From: Hyphomicrobiales bacterium
GTDB lineage: Bacteria > Pseudomonadota > Alphaproteobacteria > Rhizobiales > Xanthobacteraceae
Length of the DNA: 64,000 nt
Assembly (NCBI GenBank): GCA_009377755.1
Contig: WHTM01000026.1
Coordinates: 1-64,000 of the forward strand
Direction: 5' to 3'
Positions 44,548-53,194 of the stretch are shown here, piece after piece. The position numbers and the translations under genes are program-made. The notes beneath the pieces were generated by a model. The model searched no databases. It was not told the DNA's origin and saw only the letters and a list, made by a program, of their open reading frames with translations. The stretch's first letter is position 1; each line of letters opens with the position of its first letter.

Positions 44548-46059
44548 ATGTCCCGTATGCTCAATGCTGCGCGGGCAAACGTCGTGCTCGGGCCGATCGG
44601 CGCGGTGCTCGCCGCCACCACCTCGGTCCTGGTGGCCCGCTGGCTCGGGCCCGATACCTATGCCGACTATGCGATGCTGCTGGCCGTACTGGCCTGGCTG
44701 CTGCTCCTGGGAGAGGCAGGCTGCAATTTCGGATTGCAGCGATACCTTGCCGATGCGGGACAGGTTCATGCGCGCCGGCGTCTGTACGACGTGCTGCAAT
44801 GGCGCCGCTGGGGCGTGGTGCTGGTGCTGGTCGTTGCGGTATCCGCCCTCGGGCCGGTGTGGGCGGCGTCTCTCGGGCTGCCGTCGGAGCGATGGGATCG
44901 TTTGACCTTCGGCATGGTCGGCGTACTGGCGGGCGTCACGCTCCACGCCCAGCTTGCGACGAGTTGTCTACTTGCGGGCTTCGATCACCTCCGCGCCATG
45001 ACGACCGCGAATGTGATGACGATACTGCGTGCTGCTGCGCTGGGCTCGGTCTGCGTCTATTTCCGTGAGCCCGTGGCCCTGGTCGCGGCTCTGCTTGCCG
45101 CCGCCTGTATCGAAGCCGCATTGCTTCATGTTTGGGCGGTGCGGGAGTTGCATTCGGAGCGCTCGCCGCTGCCGCCCGGCATGGCGAATGCTGCGCAGCG
45201 CCACGGCCTAGTCGGCCTGATCGACAAGATCACCACCGCGTTCACAGCGGCTCCGTTCCTCCTTCTGGTGTTGGCCGCATTTCATGGCCGTGCCGAGCTT
45301 GCGATGTTCGCGGTCGCAACCGACGTGCTGCAGCGAGTCCTTGCCGTCGTCTTCCTCCCGATCTCCAATCTCGTGATACCGATGCTCAACGACAGCCGCG
45401 GTGACCGGGAACGTTTTGTCCGGCAGGTCGAACGCCTCGGTGGTTTGGTCACGCTGGTGGCTGCGTTCGCAGTCGCCGGGCTCGCAGCGGCGATTCCGGC
45501 GGGCTTTCCGCTGCTGTTTGGGGCCCCTTATGCGGGGGCGGTGCCGATTGCGTTGATGTGGCTGGCGCCGCTGTTCATCGAGGCCTCCATCCGCATGATC
45601 TGGGGACACGCGCTGCTGGCGCTGGATCATCGCCGCTGGTTGCTGGGCTTCAATGTCGTCGCCGGGATATCGGCGTTGCTGGTGGTCGCGGCGGTCGCGA
45701 AGGCGGATGTGCTGGTCGCCGTGGCGATCGTCGGTACGGTCCGGCTTGCCATGGCCGGCGGGATTCTCGTGCGCGCGGCCCACTTTGGCTTGCTGCCCGC
45801 CGAATCCCGGCCGCTCCGGGTCGTGGCCGCCGCGATGGTCGCGCTGACGCTCTCGTGGCTGGCGCAATCCGCCGCCGCCGACGCGCCGCCGCTGTTGCGG
45901 CTGTCGCTGGGGCTCGGCATCTTCGCGGCGACGATCGCCGCCGCATTGCATCTGCTGCCTCTGCTTCCGAAGCGGAGCCATGAGGTCCTCAGGCAGTTGG
46001 CGGGACGGCATGGCCCGTTGTTCCTACGGCTGGTTCCTCGCTACCGGGCCCAAGGGTAG
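44548..46059 (+). CDS. Wzx-type polysaccharide flippase (MATE/MVF superfamily)
   Basis: 503 residues with about twelve to fourteen hydrophobic segments over the whole length. The N-terminus VLGPIGAVLAATTSVLVARWLGPDTYADYAMLL carries the RWLGPxxYG-like signature of the polysaccharide transport family, and a polar loop lies near the middle (LNDSRGDRERFVRQVERLG). Wzx proteins move the undecaprenyl-linked repeat unit across the inner membrane. A 73-base gap precedes it, and the next gene follows after two bases. Presence of a flippase implies Wzx/Wzy assembly, but no Wzy polymerase was found. Confidence 0.86.
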   Translation: MSRMLNAARANVVLGPIGAVLAATTSVLVARWLGPDTYADYAMLLAVLAWLLLLGEAGCNFGLQRYLADAGQVHARRRLYDVLQWRRWGVVLVLVVAVSALGPVWAASLGLPSERWDRLTFGMVGVLAGVTLHAQLATSCLLAGFDHLRAMTTANVMTILRAAALGSVCVYFREPVALVAALLAAACIEAALLHVWAVRELHSERSPLPPGMANAAQRHGLVGLIDKITTAFTAAPFLLLVLAAFHGRAELAMFAVATDVLQRVLAVVFLPISNLVIPMLNDSRGDRERFVRQVERLGGLVTLVAAFAVAGLAAAIPAGFPLLFGAPYAGAVPIALMWLAPLFIEASIRMIWGHALLALDHRRWLLGFNVVAGISALLVVAAVAKADVLVAVAIVGTVRLAMAGGILVRAAHFGLLPAESRPLRVVAAAMVALTLSWLAQSAAADAPPLLRLSLGLGIFAATIAAALHLLPLLPKRSHEVLRQLAGRHGPLFLRLVPRYRAQG

Positions 46060-46061
46060 GC

Positions 46062-46748
46062 ATGCTCGATACCAACCACCCGTTTTTCCCGACATTCGAA
46101 CGCCTGATGGGGGAGGCGGCGACGCGCCCGCCGGTCTATGACCTCGGCACCAGCGGACGGTTCGCCAAGGAAATCGGCCTGGTGCGCCACCTGTTCGACG
46201 AGACGACCTACAAGGCCGGTGGATTCCAGACGGACGCGGATGGTGGAGCGGAAGCCTGCGATTTTCAATGCGACCTGCAAGCACTCACCGGCATAGCCGA
46301 TGGCGAAACCGGCAGCGTGGTGTGCCTGTCGGTGCTCGAGCACGTGGCCGATCCGCAGCGCGCCGTGAATGAAATCGCGCGCGTACTGCGGCCGGGAGGG
46401 CTGGCGATTGTCTCGGTACCGTTCTTCTTCAGCTATCACGCCAAGAGCCGTCGCGTCACGAACCCGGTCTATGATCGCCGGGCACATTGGGAGATCGACT
46501 CCAGCCATACCGGTTACGGCGATTTCTGGCGCATGACGCACGAGGGTCTCGCCCTCATGTTTGCGCGCGCGGGCTTTTCACGGGTCGACGTCTATCCCAC
46601 CGAGGGACCGCTGCTCGCGCTCCTGCGCTTCTCCGGCCTCTACTATCGCATATGCCGCATCCGATTGATGGTACGGCTGCTGGCGCGGCTCGACCGGTGC
46701 AGGCTCGGAGGCCTGACGACCATGCATTTTGTTCGCGCCGAGAAGTAG
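46062..46748 (+). CDS. Class I SAM-dependent methyltransferase
   Basis: 228 residues, starting two bases after the flippase stop. The SAM fold has a reduced motif I (VYDLGTSGRFAKEI) and a clear post-motif: VVCLSVLEHVADPQRAVNEIARVLRPGGLAIVSVPFFFSYH. HWEIDSSHTGYGDFWRMTHEGLALMFARAGF continues as in type 11 methyltransferases of glycan clusters. It is the fourth methyltransferase of the array. The acceptor is unknown. Confidence 0.8.
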   Translation: MLDTNHPFFPTFERLMGEAATRPPVYDLGTSGRFAKEIGLVRHLFDETTYKAGGFQTDADGGAEACDFQCDLQALTGIADGETGSVVCLSVLEHVADPQRAVNEIARVLRPGGLAIVSVPFFFSYHAKSRRVTNPVYDRRAHWEIDSSHTGYGDFWRMTHEGLALMFARAGFSRVDVYPTEGPLLALLRFSGLYYRICRIRLMVRLLARLDRCRLGGLTTMHFVRAEK

Positions 46749-46821
46749 CTCCTCAAGAGAGCGTGTGGGTTGAGGCGATCATCCCTGCTGTCCCTTCCAC
46801 GTAAGCTGTACCCCCGGCATC

Positions 46822-47934
46822 ATGCGAATCCTGCACGTCATCACCACGATCAACCGCGGCGGCGCTGAGAATCATCTCGCCGAGTTGATGCTGGGTCAGG
46901 TGGCCCGCGGTCTTGATGTGGCCGTCGCGTTCCTGAAAGGGGATCAATACTGGACGACACGGCTTGGCGCAGCGGGTATCAGTGTGCAGCCACTCGGGCT
47001 CGCGCGCTACGGTGATCTTGCTCCGGTCATCCGGTTGCGCCGGCTGATCCGTGATTGGGCGCCGGCTCTCGTGCACGCGCACTTGCCCCCCGCCGAACTG
47101 TATACCCGTCTCGCGCTGCTCGGGTTCGGTCCGAAGCCGCCGCTGGTGATCAGCAAGCACAACGATGAACCGTTCTACCGTGGCCCCGCCCACGGTACCT
47201 TCTGCCGCTGGGTGGCGCGACGAGCGTCGCGCATGATCGCGATCTCGAACGCGGTCCGGATCTATATGCGCGACAGGATGGAACTGCCGGACGGAATGAT
47301 GCGGATAATCCATTACGGCACCGACTGCCGTCCGTTCGATACCGTTGACGATCGCACGCGGCAACAATTGCGCGCCGAATGGGGCGTCGCCGACGAAGGC
47401 ATGGTGATCGGCACGCTCGCCCGCCTGGTGCCGCAGAAGGCGCTCCATGTGATGCTTGCGGCCTTCGCCCAGTATCGGTCGATGAGCAAGCAGCGCGCGC
47501 AGCTTGTCATCGTCGGCCGTGGCCCGCTGCTGGCGGAACTCCAGGAGGCGGCGTGCCGCCTCGACGTGTCCGAGGCGGTCGTTTGGGCCGGCTATCGCGA
47601 GGATGTCCCCGCGCTCATGCACGCCTTCGACGTGTTCGCCCTGACCTCCTCGCATGAAGGATTCGGCCTCGTCTTGCTCGAGGCGATGGCCGCGGGCCGG
47701 CCCGTGGTCGCCACAGCGGTGAGTGCGATACCGGAAGTCGTCCAGGACGGCGAGACAGGGCTGCTGTGCGCGCCGGGCGACAGCGAGGCCGTGGCAAGGG
47801 CCTTCCTGCGCCTGGAGGACGCGGATTTGCGTGCGCGCCTCGGCCGCAACGGACGGGTTCGGGGGCGCGAGCATTTCACCTTGGACCGCATGATCGATGC
47901 GACGATCGCAGTCTATCGGGAGTGCCTCGCGTGA
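46822..47934 (+). CDS. Glycosyltransferase family 4
   Basis: 370 residues. GT-B protein with a canonical N-terminal loop ITTINRGGAENHLAELM, then VHAHLPPAELYTRLALL and SKHNDEPFYRGPAHG. The C-terminal half has IGTLARLVPQKALHVMLAAF, VWAGYREDVPALMHAFDVF and SSHEGFGLVLLEAMAAGRPVVAT, the complete E-x7-E motif. It resembles transferases of the WcaL/EpsF type. A 73-base gap separates it from the methyltransferase, so it may have its own promoter, though none is obvious. Confidence 0.88.
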   Translation: MRILHVITTINRGGAENHLAELMLGQVARGLDVAVAFLKGDQYWTTRLGAAGISVQPLGLARYGDLAPVIRLRRLIRDWAPALVHAHLPPAELYTRLALLGFGPKPPLVISKHNDEPFYRGPAHGTFCRWVARRASRMIAISNAVRIYMRDRMELPDGMMRIIHYGTDCRPFDTVDDRTRQQLRAEWGVADEGMVIGTLARLVPQKALHVMLAAFAQYRSMSKQRAQLVIVGRGPLLAELQEAACRLDVSEAVVWAGYREDVPALMHAFDVFALTSSHEGFGLVLLEAMAAGRPVVATAVSAIPEVVQDGETGLLCAPGDSEAVARAFLRLEDADLRARLGRNGRVRGREHFTLDRMIDATIAVYRECLA

Positions 47935-48001
47935 ACCGGATCATCGACGAGATGCTCGTAGTGCGGACTGTTTAGGCTAAGGCTCGTCAAGGAACGGCAA
48001 G

Positions 48002-49018
48002 TTGTTGGGCGAATCCACGCTCGTTACCGGTGCTGCCGGCTTCATCGGCTACCATGTCGCGCACCGCCTTCTGGAGGCGGGGCAGACGGTCATTGGCCTC
48101 GACAATGTCAACGCCTATTACGATCCGGCGCTCAAGCGTGCGCGGCTGGCACAGCTTGCCGGCTTCGAGCGATTTCATTTCGCCGAGCTCGATCTTGCCG
48201 ACCGTGCGCGCGTCGCGGCGCTATTCACCGAGCATCGGTTTTCCATTGTGGTCCATCTCGCGGCGCAGGCCGGCGTGCGCTATTCGCTGGAGCATCCGTT
48301 CGCCTACGTCGACGCCAACCTTCAGGGCTTCATCAACGTCCTCGAAGGCTGCCGCCACACGGGCTGCCGGCATCTGCTCTATGCGTCGTCGTCTTCGGTC
48401 TACGGCGCCAACACGCGCCTGCCGTTTTCCGTGCACGACAATGTCGATCATCCCATCAGCCTCTACGCCGCCACCAAGAAGGCCAACGAACTGATGGCGC
48501 ATTCCTACAGCCATCTGTTCCGGCTGCCGGCGACCGGCCTGCGTTTCTTCACCGTGTATGGCCCTTGGGGCCGGCCGGACATGGCCATGTTCATCTTCGC
48601 CAAGGCGATCACCGAGGGTGGCACCATCCGGCTGTTCAACTACGGCAACATGCTGAGGGACTTCACCTATATCGACGATGCCGCCGAGATGGTGGTGCGG
48701 TTGATTCCGCATCTCCCTGCGCCCGACCCGGCCTGGTCCGGCGACCAGCCGGAACCGGCGACCAGCACGGCGCCATACCGGCTGTACAACATCGGCAACA
48801 ACAAGCCGGTCGCAATCGGGCGCGTGGTCGAGCTGCTCGAGGCGGAGTTTGGCCGCTCCTCCGTCAAGGAATTGGTGCCGATGCAGCCCGGCGACATGCC
48901 GACGACCTGTGCCGACATCAACGACCTGCAGGAGGCCATCGGCTTCGCCCCGGCGACTCCGATCGAACAGGGGATTTCCCGGTTTGCGGCCTGGTATCGG
49001 GAGCGCTACCTCGGCTAA
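48002..49018 (+). CDS. UDP-glucuronate 4-epimerase
   Basis: 338 residues; the start is a TTG (48002 or 48005) with AAGGAACG just upstream, and no ATG is available before the NAD loop LVTGAAGFIGYHVAHRLL. Family-specific features are GLDNVNAYYDPALKRARL, HLAAQAGVRYSLEHP, ASSSSVYGANTRLPF and the active site YAATKKANELMAHSYSHL. It interconverts UDP-glucuronate and UDP-galacturonate. With UDP-xylose synthase at 36010 it shows that UDP-glucuronate is the branch point for at least two sugars of this glycan. It ends the main plus-strand array. Confidence 0.92.
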   Translation: MLGESTLVTGAAGFIGYHVAHRLLEAGQTVIGLDNVNAYYDPALKRARLAQLAGFERFHFAELDLADRARVAALFTEHRFSIVVHLAAQAGVRYSLEHPFAYVDANLQGFINVLEGCRHTGCRHLLYASSSSVYGANTRLPFSVHDNVDHPISLYAATKKANELMAHSYSHLFRLPATGLRFFTVYGPWGRPDMAMFIFAKAITEGGTIRLFNYGNMLRDFTYIDDAAEMVVRLIPHLPAPDPAWSGDQPEPATSTAPYRLYNIGNNKPVAIGRVVELLEAEFGRSSVKELVPMQPGDMPTTCADINDLQEAIGFAPATPIEQGISRFAAWYRERYLG

Positions 49019-49205
49019 GGCGTCCCGTTCTGGCTGGCCAACGCCCTGAGATGGCAGCGCGGTACGCCCGGAAAATGTAAGGCGCCGCAGCAATATGTGT
49101 CTGAAATCAGTGGGCAAATGGTCGCAAGCGGACGCCGGGCGTGCTAGTTGTCCAGCCTGCCGGGGTGGTTCGGCTGAAATGGCCGATTGAAGGATTGAAC
49201 GGACG

Positions 49206-50207
49206 ATGGTGGAGACCGCGAAACGGGGCGCGGGCAAGGTGTTGCGCGTGGGTGTGGTCGGCGTTGGCGTGATGGGCAGCAACCATGCCCGTGTCTTTGC
49301 CGAGATCGCCGGTGTCGAGCTTGTCGGCGTCGCCGATCCGGATCCGTCGCACCGCGAGTTTGTCGCCCGCACCTTGGGCTGCGGCGCTTACCAGGACGTC
49401 GACGAACTGCTGGCAGCCGGCGTCGATGCGGTAACGATTGCGGCGCCGACGCACCTGCACCACCCGATTGCCCTGACCTGCATCCGTGCCGGCACCCACG
49501 TACTGGTCGAGAAGCCGATCGCGTCGACCGTGGAGGAGGGCCGCGATATCATCGCGGCGGCCGAGCGGGCCGGCGTCACGCTGATGGTAGGCCACGTCGA
49601 GCGCTTCAACCCCGCGGTGGAGGCTATCAAGGATGCGATCCGCGGAGAGGACATTCTGTCGATCGCGATCACCCGGGTCGGGCCGTTCCCGCCGCGCATG
49701 TCGAACGTCGGGGTGGTCATCGATCTGGCGGTGCACGACATCGATCTGATCCGCTGGTTCACCGATTCCGATATTACCGAGGTGCAGCCGCAGCTCTCCA
49801 ATGCGGTGGCGGACCGTGAAGACATCGCCTTGCTGCAATTCCGCACCGCGTCCGGCGTGCTGGCGCACATCAACACCAACTGGCTGACCCCGTTCAAGGC
49901 GCGCAACGTCACCGTCGCGACGCGCGGCAAGTATGTGAGCGGAGATTTGCTCACGCGGCAGGTCACGGAGTGCTTCGGGTTTCAGCCGGACGGCAGCTAT
50001 TCGATGCGGCATCTCTCGGTCGGGCACGCCGAGCCGTTGCGCTCCGAACTCCTGGCATTCGTCCATTGCATCGCCGATCACAAGGCACCACCGGTGACCG
50101 GCGAGCAGGGTGTAGCAAGCCTGGAGATCGCGATCGCCTGCCTGGAAAGCCGCAAATCGACAACCACGCTGGTGCGCCGCAAGGGACCGCGCGCCGTCGT
50201 TGCGTGA
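49206..50207 (+). CDS. Gfo/Idh/MocA-family NAD(P)-dependent sugar dehydrogenase
   Basis: 333 residues. The Rossmann loop is GVVGVGVMGSNHARVFAE, followed by ADPDPSHRE, the substrate-site Lys in HVLVEKPIAST and the catalytic-region VIDLAVHDIDLIRWF (His/Asp). The pattern with GVMGxNHxRV and VIDLxxHDIDL is that of UDP-N-acetylglucosamine 3-dehydrogenase-like proteins (GnnA type) as I remember them. If so, it makes the 3-keto substrate for the WbpE/GnnB-like aminotransferase at 31203, giving a 2,3-diamino sugar for lipid A or for the glycan. It lies in its own unit after a 187-base gap in which no clear promoter was found. Confidence 0.82.
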   Translation: MVETAKRGAGKVLRVGVVGVGVMGSNHARVFAEIAGVELVGVADPDPSHREFVARTLGCGAYQDVDELLAAGVDAVTIAAPTHLHHPIALTCIRAGTHVLVEKPIASTVEEGRDIIAAAERAGVTLMVGHVERFNPAVEAIKDAIRGEDILSIAITRVGPFPPRMSNVGVVIDLAVHDIDLIRWFTDSDITEVQPQLSNAVADREDIALLQFRTASGVLAHINTNWLTPFKARNVTVATRGKYVSGDLLTRQVTECFGFQPDGSYSMRHLSVGHAEPLRSELLAFVHCIADHKAPPVTGEQGVASLEIAIACLESRKSTTTLVRRKGPRAVVA

Positions 50208-50220
50208 CGTATGGGCTTTA

Positions 50221-50343
50221 CCTCCCCCTGAAAGGGGGAGGTCGACGCGCGTAGCGCGTCGGGTGGGGTCTTGTCTGGTTCTGCGAATTGACCCCACCCC
50301 GGTTCGCCTTCGGCGATCCGACCCTCCCCTTTCAGGGGAGGGA
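50221..50343. repeat. Palindromic intergenic repeat (CTCCCCC...GGGGGAG type)
   Basis: The left arm has CTCCCCCTGAAAGGGGGAG followed by GACGCGCGTAGCGCGTC and GGGTGGGGTC; the right arm has GACCCCACCCCGGTTCGCC, a TCGGCGATCCGA stem and CCTCCCCTTTCAGGGGAGG. Each part is a hairpin, and the whole is a large imperfect palindrome. Elements of this look are common between genes in Bradyrhizobium and relatives. It may also end transcription after the dehydrogenase gene. Confidence 0.75.
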
Positions 50344-50354
50344 GAAGAGAAAAG

Positions 50355-51890
50355 ATGATCCACCGCATCCTCACTGTCGGCGGCTTCACGCTGCTCTCGC
50401 GCGTCAGCGGCTTCGTCCGCGACGTGGTGCTGGCGGCGATTCTCGGTGCCGGCCCGGTTGCGGACGCGTTCTTCGTCGCGCTGCGGCTGCCGAACCATTT
50501 CCGCGCGATCTTTGCCGAGGGCGCGTTCAATGCCGCCTTCGTGCCGGCCTATGCGCGGATCCGCGAGCAGGGTGGAGCAAACCCCGCCGGGCTGTTTGCC
50601 GATCGCATTTTCACGCTGATGATCGCCACGCAGGTGGTGCTGCTCGCCGCGGCGCTGATCTTCACGCCGGAGGTAATCGCACTACTGGCGCCGGGATTTT
50701 CCGCTGATCCCGTGCGTTTCACGCTTGCCACCGACCTCACCCGCATGACCTTCCCGTATCTCCTGCTCATCACCCTGGTGACGCTCTACGGTGGCATCCT
50801 CAATGCCCTGCAGCGCTTTGCGGCGGCGGCGGCGGCGCCGATTCTGCTCAACCTGTCGCTGATCACGGCGCTGGCGCTAGCCGCGTTCTTTCCGACCGCT
50901 GGTCATGCCGCCGCCTGGGGCGTGCTGATCGCCGGCGTGCTGGAGGCGCTGCTGGTCGGCGGCGATGCGTTGCGCAACGGGGTTTTGCCGCGGTTCCGCC
51001 CGCCGCGGTTCGATGTGGACGTCAAGCGCTTTTTCAAGGCGCTGGGGCCGGCGACGGTCGGCTCCGCCGGCGTACAACTCGCGCTGTTCGCCGACACGAT
51101 CATTGCGAGCTTCCTAGCGGCCGGGGCGTTGTCGGCGCTCTACTATGCGGATCGGCTCAATCAGCTACCGATCGGCGTCATCGGAATTGCCGCCGGCACC
51201 GTCATTCTCCCGGAGATGGCGCGGCGGATCGCCGTGGGCGACGATGCCGGCGCGGCGCGGGCGCAGAACCAGGCGTTCGAGTTCACGCTGCTCCTGTCGA
51301 TACCTTGCGTGGTCGCGTTCCTGCTGGTCCCCGACCTCATCATGCGGGCGCTGTTCGCGCGGGGTGCCTTCACGGCGGCGGACGCGGCGGCGGCGGGGCA
51401 GACGCTTGCCGCCTATGCCGTCGGCCTGGTGCCGTTTGTGCTGATCCGCAGCGCTACGGCGACTTTCCTCGCCCGCGGCGATACCGCAACCCCCGTCAAG
51501 GCGGCGCTTGCGGCGGCGGCGGTCAACATCCTGTTCAAGGTCCTGCTGATGGGGCCGCTGGCCCAGGTGGGGCTTGCCCTGGCGACCTCGATCGGCGCCT
51601 GGATCAATCTGGGCTTGGTGCTGTGGCTCGCGGTACGGGCCGGGTTCCTCACGCTCGATCCGGTGCTTGGCCGGTCGCTAGGCAAGCTCGCAGGAGCCGG
51701 ACTGGCGCTGGCGGTGGTGCTTTGGCTCGCCCGGGCGCCGGTTGCCCAAGCGTTGGGCACCTGGCCGGCGCTGCGCGACGAAACGGCCCTGGCGGTGCTC
51801 GCCGTCCTGGGCTGCGTGGTCTATGGTGGCGTGGTATTCGCCCTATTTGGCCGGCGGTGGCTCGGTGCCTGGCGCCAGCGGAGGACCTGA
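50355..51890 (+). CDS. murJ: Lipid II flippase MurJ
   Basis: 511 residues with about fourteen membrane segments. The start ILTVGGFTLLSRVSGFVRDVVLAAILGAGPVADAFFVALRLPNHFRAIFAEGAFNAAFVP is the MurJ N-terminus with its charged first cavity helices (seen as RVSGFVRD, LPNxFR, EGAFNAAFVP). It moves undecaprenyl-linked peptidoglycan precursor across the inner membrane. It belongs to the same superfamily as the flippase at 44548, but the conserved motifs place it with the cell-wall enzyme. It begins a new chromosomal segment after the palindromic repeat. Confidence 0.93.
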   Translation: MIHRILTVGGFTLLSRVSGFVRDVVLAAILGAGPVADAFFVALRLPNHFRAIFAEGAFNAAFVPAYARIREQGGANPAGLFADRIFTLMIATQVVLLAAALIFTPEVIALLAPGFSADPVRFTLATDLTRMTFPYLLLITLVTLYGGILNALQRFAAAAAAPILLNLSLITALALAAFFPTAGHAAAWGVLIAGVLEALLVGGDALRNGVLPRFRPPRFDVDVKRFFKALGPATVGSAGVQLALFADTIIASFLAAGALSALYYADRLNQLPIGVIGIAAGTVILPEMARRIAVGDDAGAARAQNQAFEFTLLLSIPCVVAFLLVPDLIMRALFARGAFTAADAAAAGQTLAAYAVGLVPFVLIRSATATFLARGDTATPVKAALAAAAVNILFKVLLMGPLAQVGLALATSIGAWINLGLVLWLAVRAGFLTLDPVLGRSLGKLAGAGLALAVVLWLARAPVAQALGTWPALRDETALAVLAVLGCVVYGGVVFALFGRRWLGAWRQRRT

Positions 51891-51988
51891 AGACCGATCA
51901 CAGCATTGCGAAGCGGCCGGTCGTTGCGTCCAGCGCCTCGGTATGGTCCAAGCTTGCCGTGAATCAGGCACATCATAGCGGTCAACCC

Positions 51989-53182
51989 ATGATCGAGTTC
52001 GTTCCGGCGCGTTGTGCCGCCGCTGTTATTTTGCTCGCCGTCGGCCTTGCCGGCTGCGACCAGCCGAAGCAGCAGCAGGGGGGCGCGCCGCCGCCGCCCG
52101 CGGTCACCGTCGCCAATCCGGTGAAGCGGACCATCGTCGACCACGACGAGTATGTCGGCCGCTTTGTCGCGGTCAGCATGGTGGAAATGCGCGCCCGCGT
52201 CTCCGGCACGCTCGATGGGGTGCATTTCAAGGACGGGCAGATCGTCAAAGAGGGCGAACTTCTGTTCACCATCGACCGCCGGCCGTTCCAGAACACGCTC
52301 GATCAAGCGCGCGCCAACCTGACGCTGGCGCGCTCGAATCTCACCTACACCGAAGCCGATCTGGCGCGCGCGCAACAGTTGTTCCGCGAAAAGACAGTGT
52401 CCGGACAGGTCTTCGATCAGCGCTCCCAGGCCAAGCGCAATGCCGAGGCAGAGGTGGCCGCGCAGGAAGCCGCCGTGCGCCAGGCCACCCTCGACCTCGA
52501 ATTCACGCAGTTGCGCGCCCCGATCACGGGGCGTATCGGCGACCGGCGCGTCGCACCGGGGAACCTCGTGACCGGCGGCACCGGCGGCAACACCACCCTG
52601 CTCGCGACCATCGTGACGATCGATCCGATTCGCTTCGAGTTCACCTTCGACGAGGCCTCATATCTGCGCTACGAACGCCTGTCCCGATCGGAGAACACCG
52701 GCGATCTCACCGGCCGTGGCGGGTCCACACCCGTGAAGCTGAGACTGATCGACGAGCAGAAGTTCGCGCACCAGGGCAGAATGGACTTCGTCGACAACGT
52801 GATCGACCGCGCGACCGGAACGATTCGCGGCCGCGCCGTGGTCGCCAATCCCAATAGGCTGTTCACCCCCGGCATGTTCGCACGCGTGCAGGTGCCGGCC
52901 TCGCCTTCCTACGAGGCGCTGCTGGTGCCCGACATCGCGCTCGGCTCAGAGCAGGTCCGCAAGTTCGTCTACGTGGTCGACGCCGAGAACACCGCGACGA
53001 TCACATATGTGACTCCCGGTGTGCTGGTCGACGGCTTGCGGGTGATCAAGGAAGGCCTGGCGCCCGGCGATCGGATCATCGTCAACGGCATGTCGCGCGT
53101 TCGCCCGGGCGGCAAGGTCGATCCCCAGACCAGCGACGGGCCGCCGCGCCAGGCCGCCCAGCGGCCGCCAAAAGCAAACTGA
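51989..53182 (+). CDS. RND efflux periplasmic adaptor lipoprotein (AcrA/MexA type)
   Basis: 397 residues from the ATG at 51989; the open frame starts far upstream over murJ. A signal peptide ends in a lipobox LAGC (Cys23), so the mature protein is a lipoprotein of the inner membrane. The hairpin and lipoyl parts are clear: VEMRARVSGTLDGVHFKDGQIVKEGELLFTIDRRPF, ARANLTLARSNLTYTEADLARAQQLF and LEFTQLRAPITGRIGDRRV. The beta-barrel and membrane-proximal part follow (RGRAVVANPNRLFTPGMFARVQV). It is 12 bases ahead of the RND pump and surely works with it. No outer-membrane TolC-type gene is beside them. Confidence 0.93.
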   Translation: MIEFVPARCAAAVILLAVGLAGCDQPKQQQGGAPPPPAVTVANPVKRTIVDHDEYVGRFVAVSMVEMRARVSGTLDGVHFKDGQIVKEGELLFTIDRRPFQNTLDQARANLTLARSNLTYTEADLARAQQLFREKTVSGQVFDQRSQAKRNAEAEVAAQEAAVRQATLDLEFTQLRAPITGRIGDRRVAPGNLVTGGTGGNTTLLATIVTIDPIRFEFTFDEASYLRYERLSRSENTGDLTGRGGSTPVKLRLIDEQKFAHQGRMDFVDNVIDRATGTIRGRAVVANPNRLFTPGMFARVQVPASPSYEALLVPDIALGSEQVRKFVYVVDAENTATITYVTPGVLVDGLRVIKEGLAPGDRIIVNGMSRVRPGGKVDPQTSDGPPRQAAQRPPKAN

Positions 53183-53194
53183 GGCGCGGCCGCC

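Noticed and set aside
51305-51988. N-terminal extension of the RND adaptor
   Set aside because: This part lies over murJ in another frame. The real start is fixed by the signal peptide and lipobox after the ATG at 51989.
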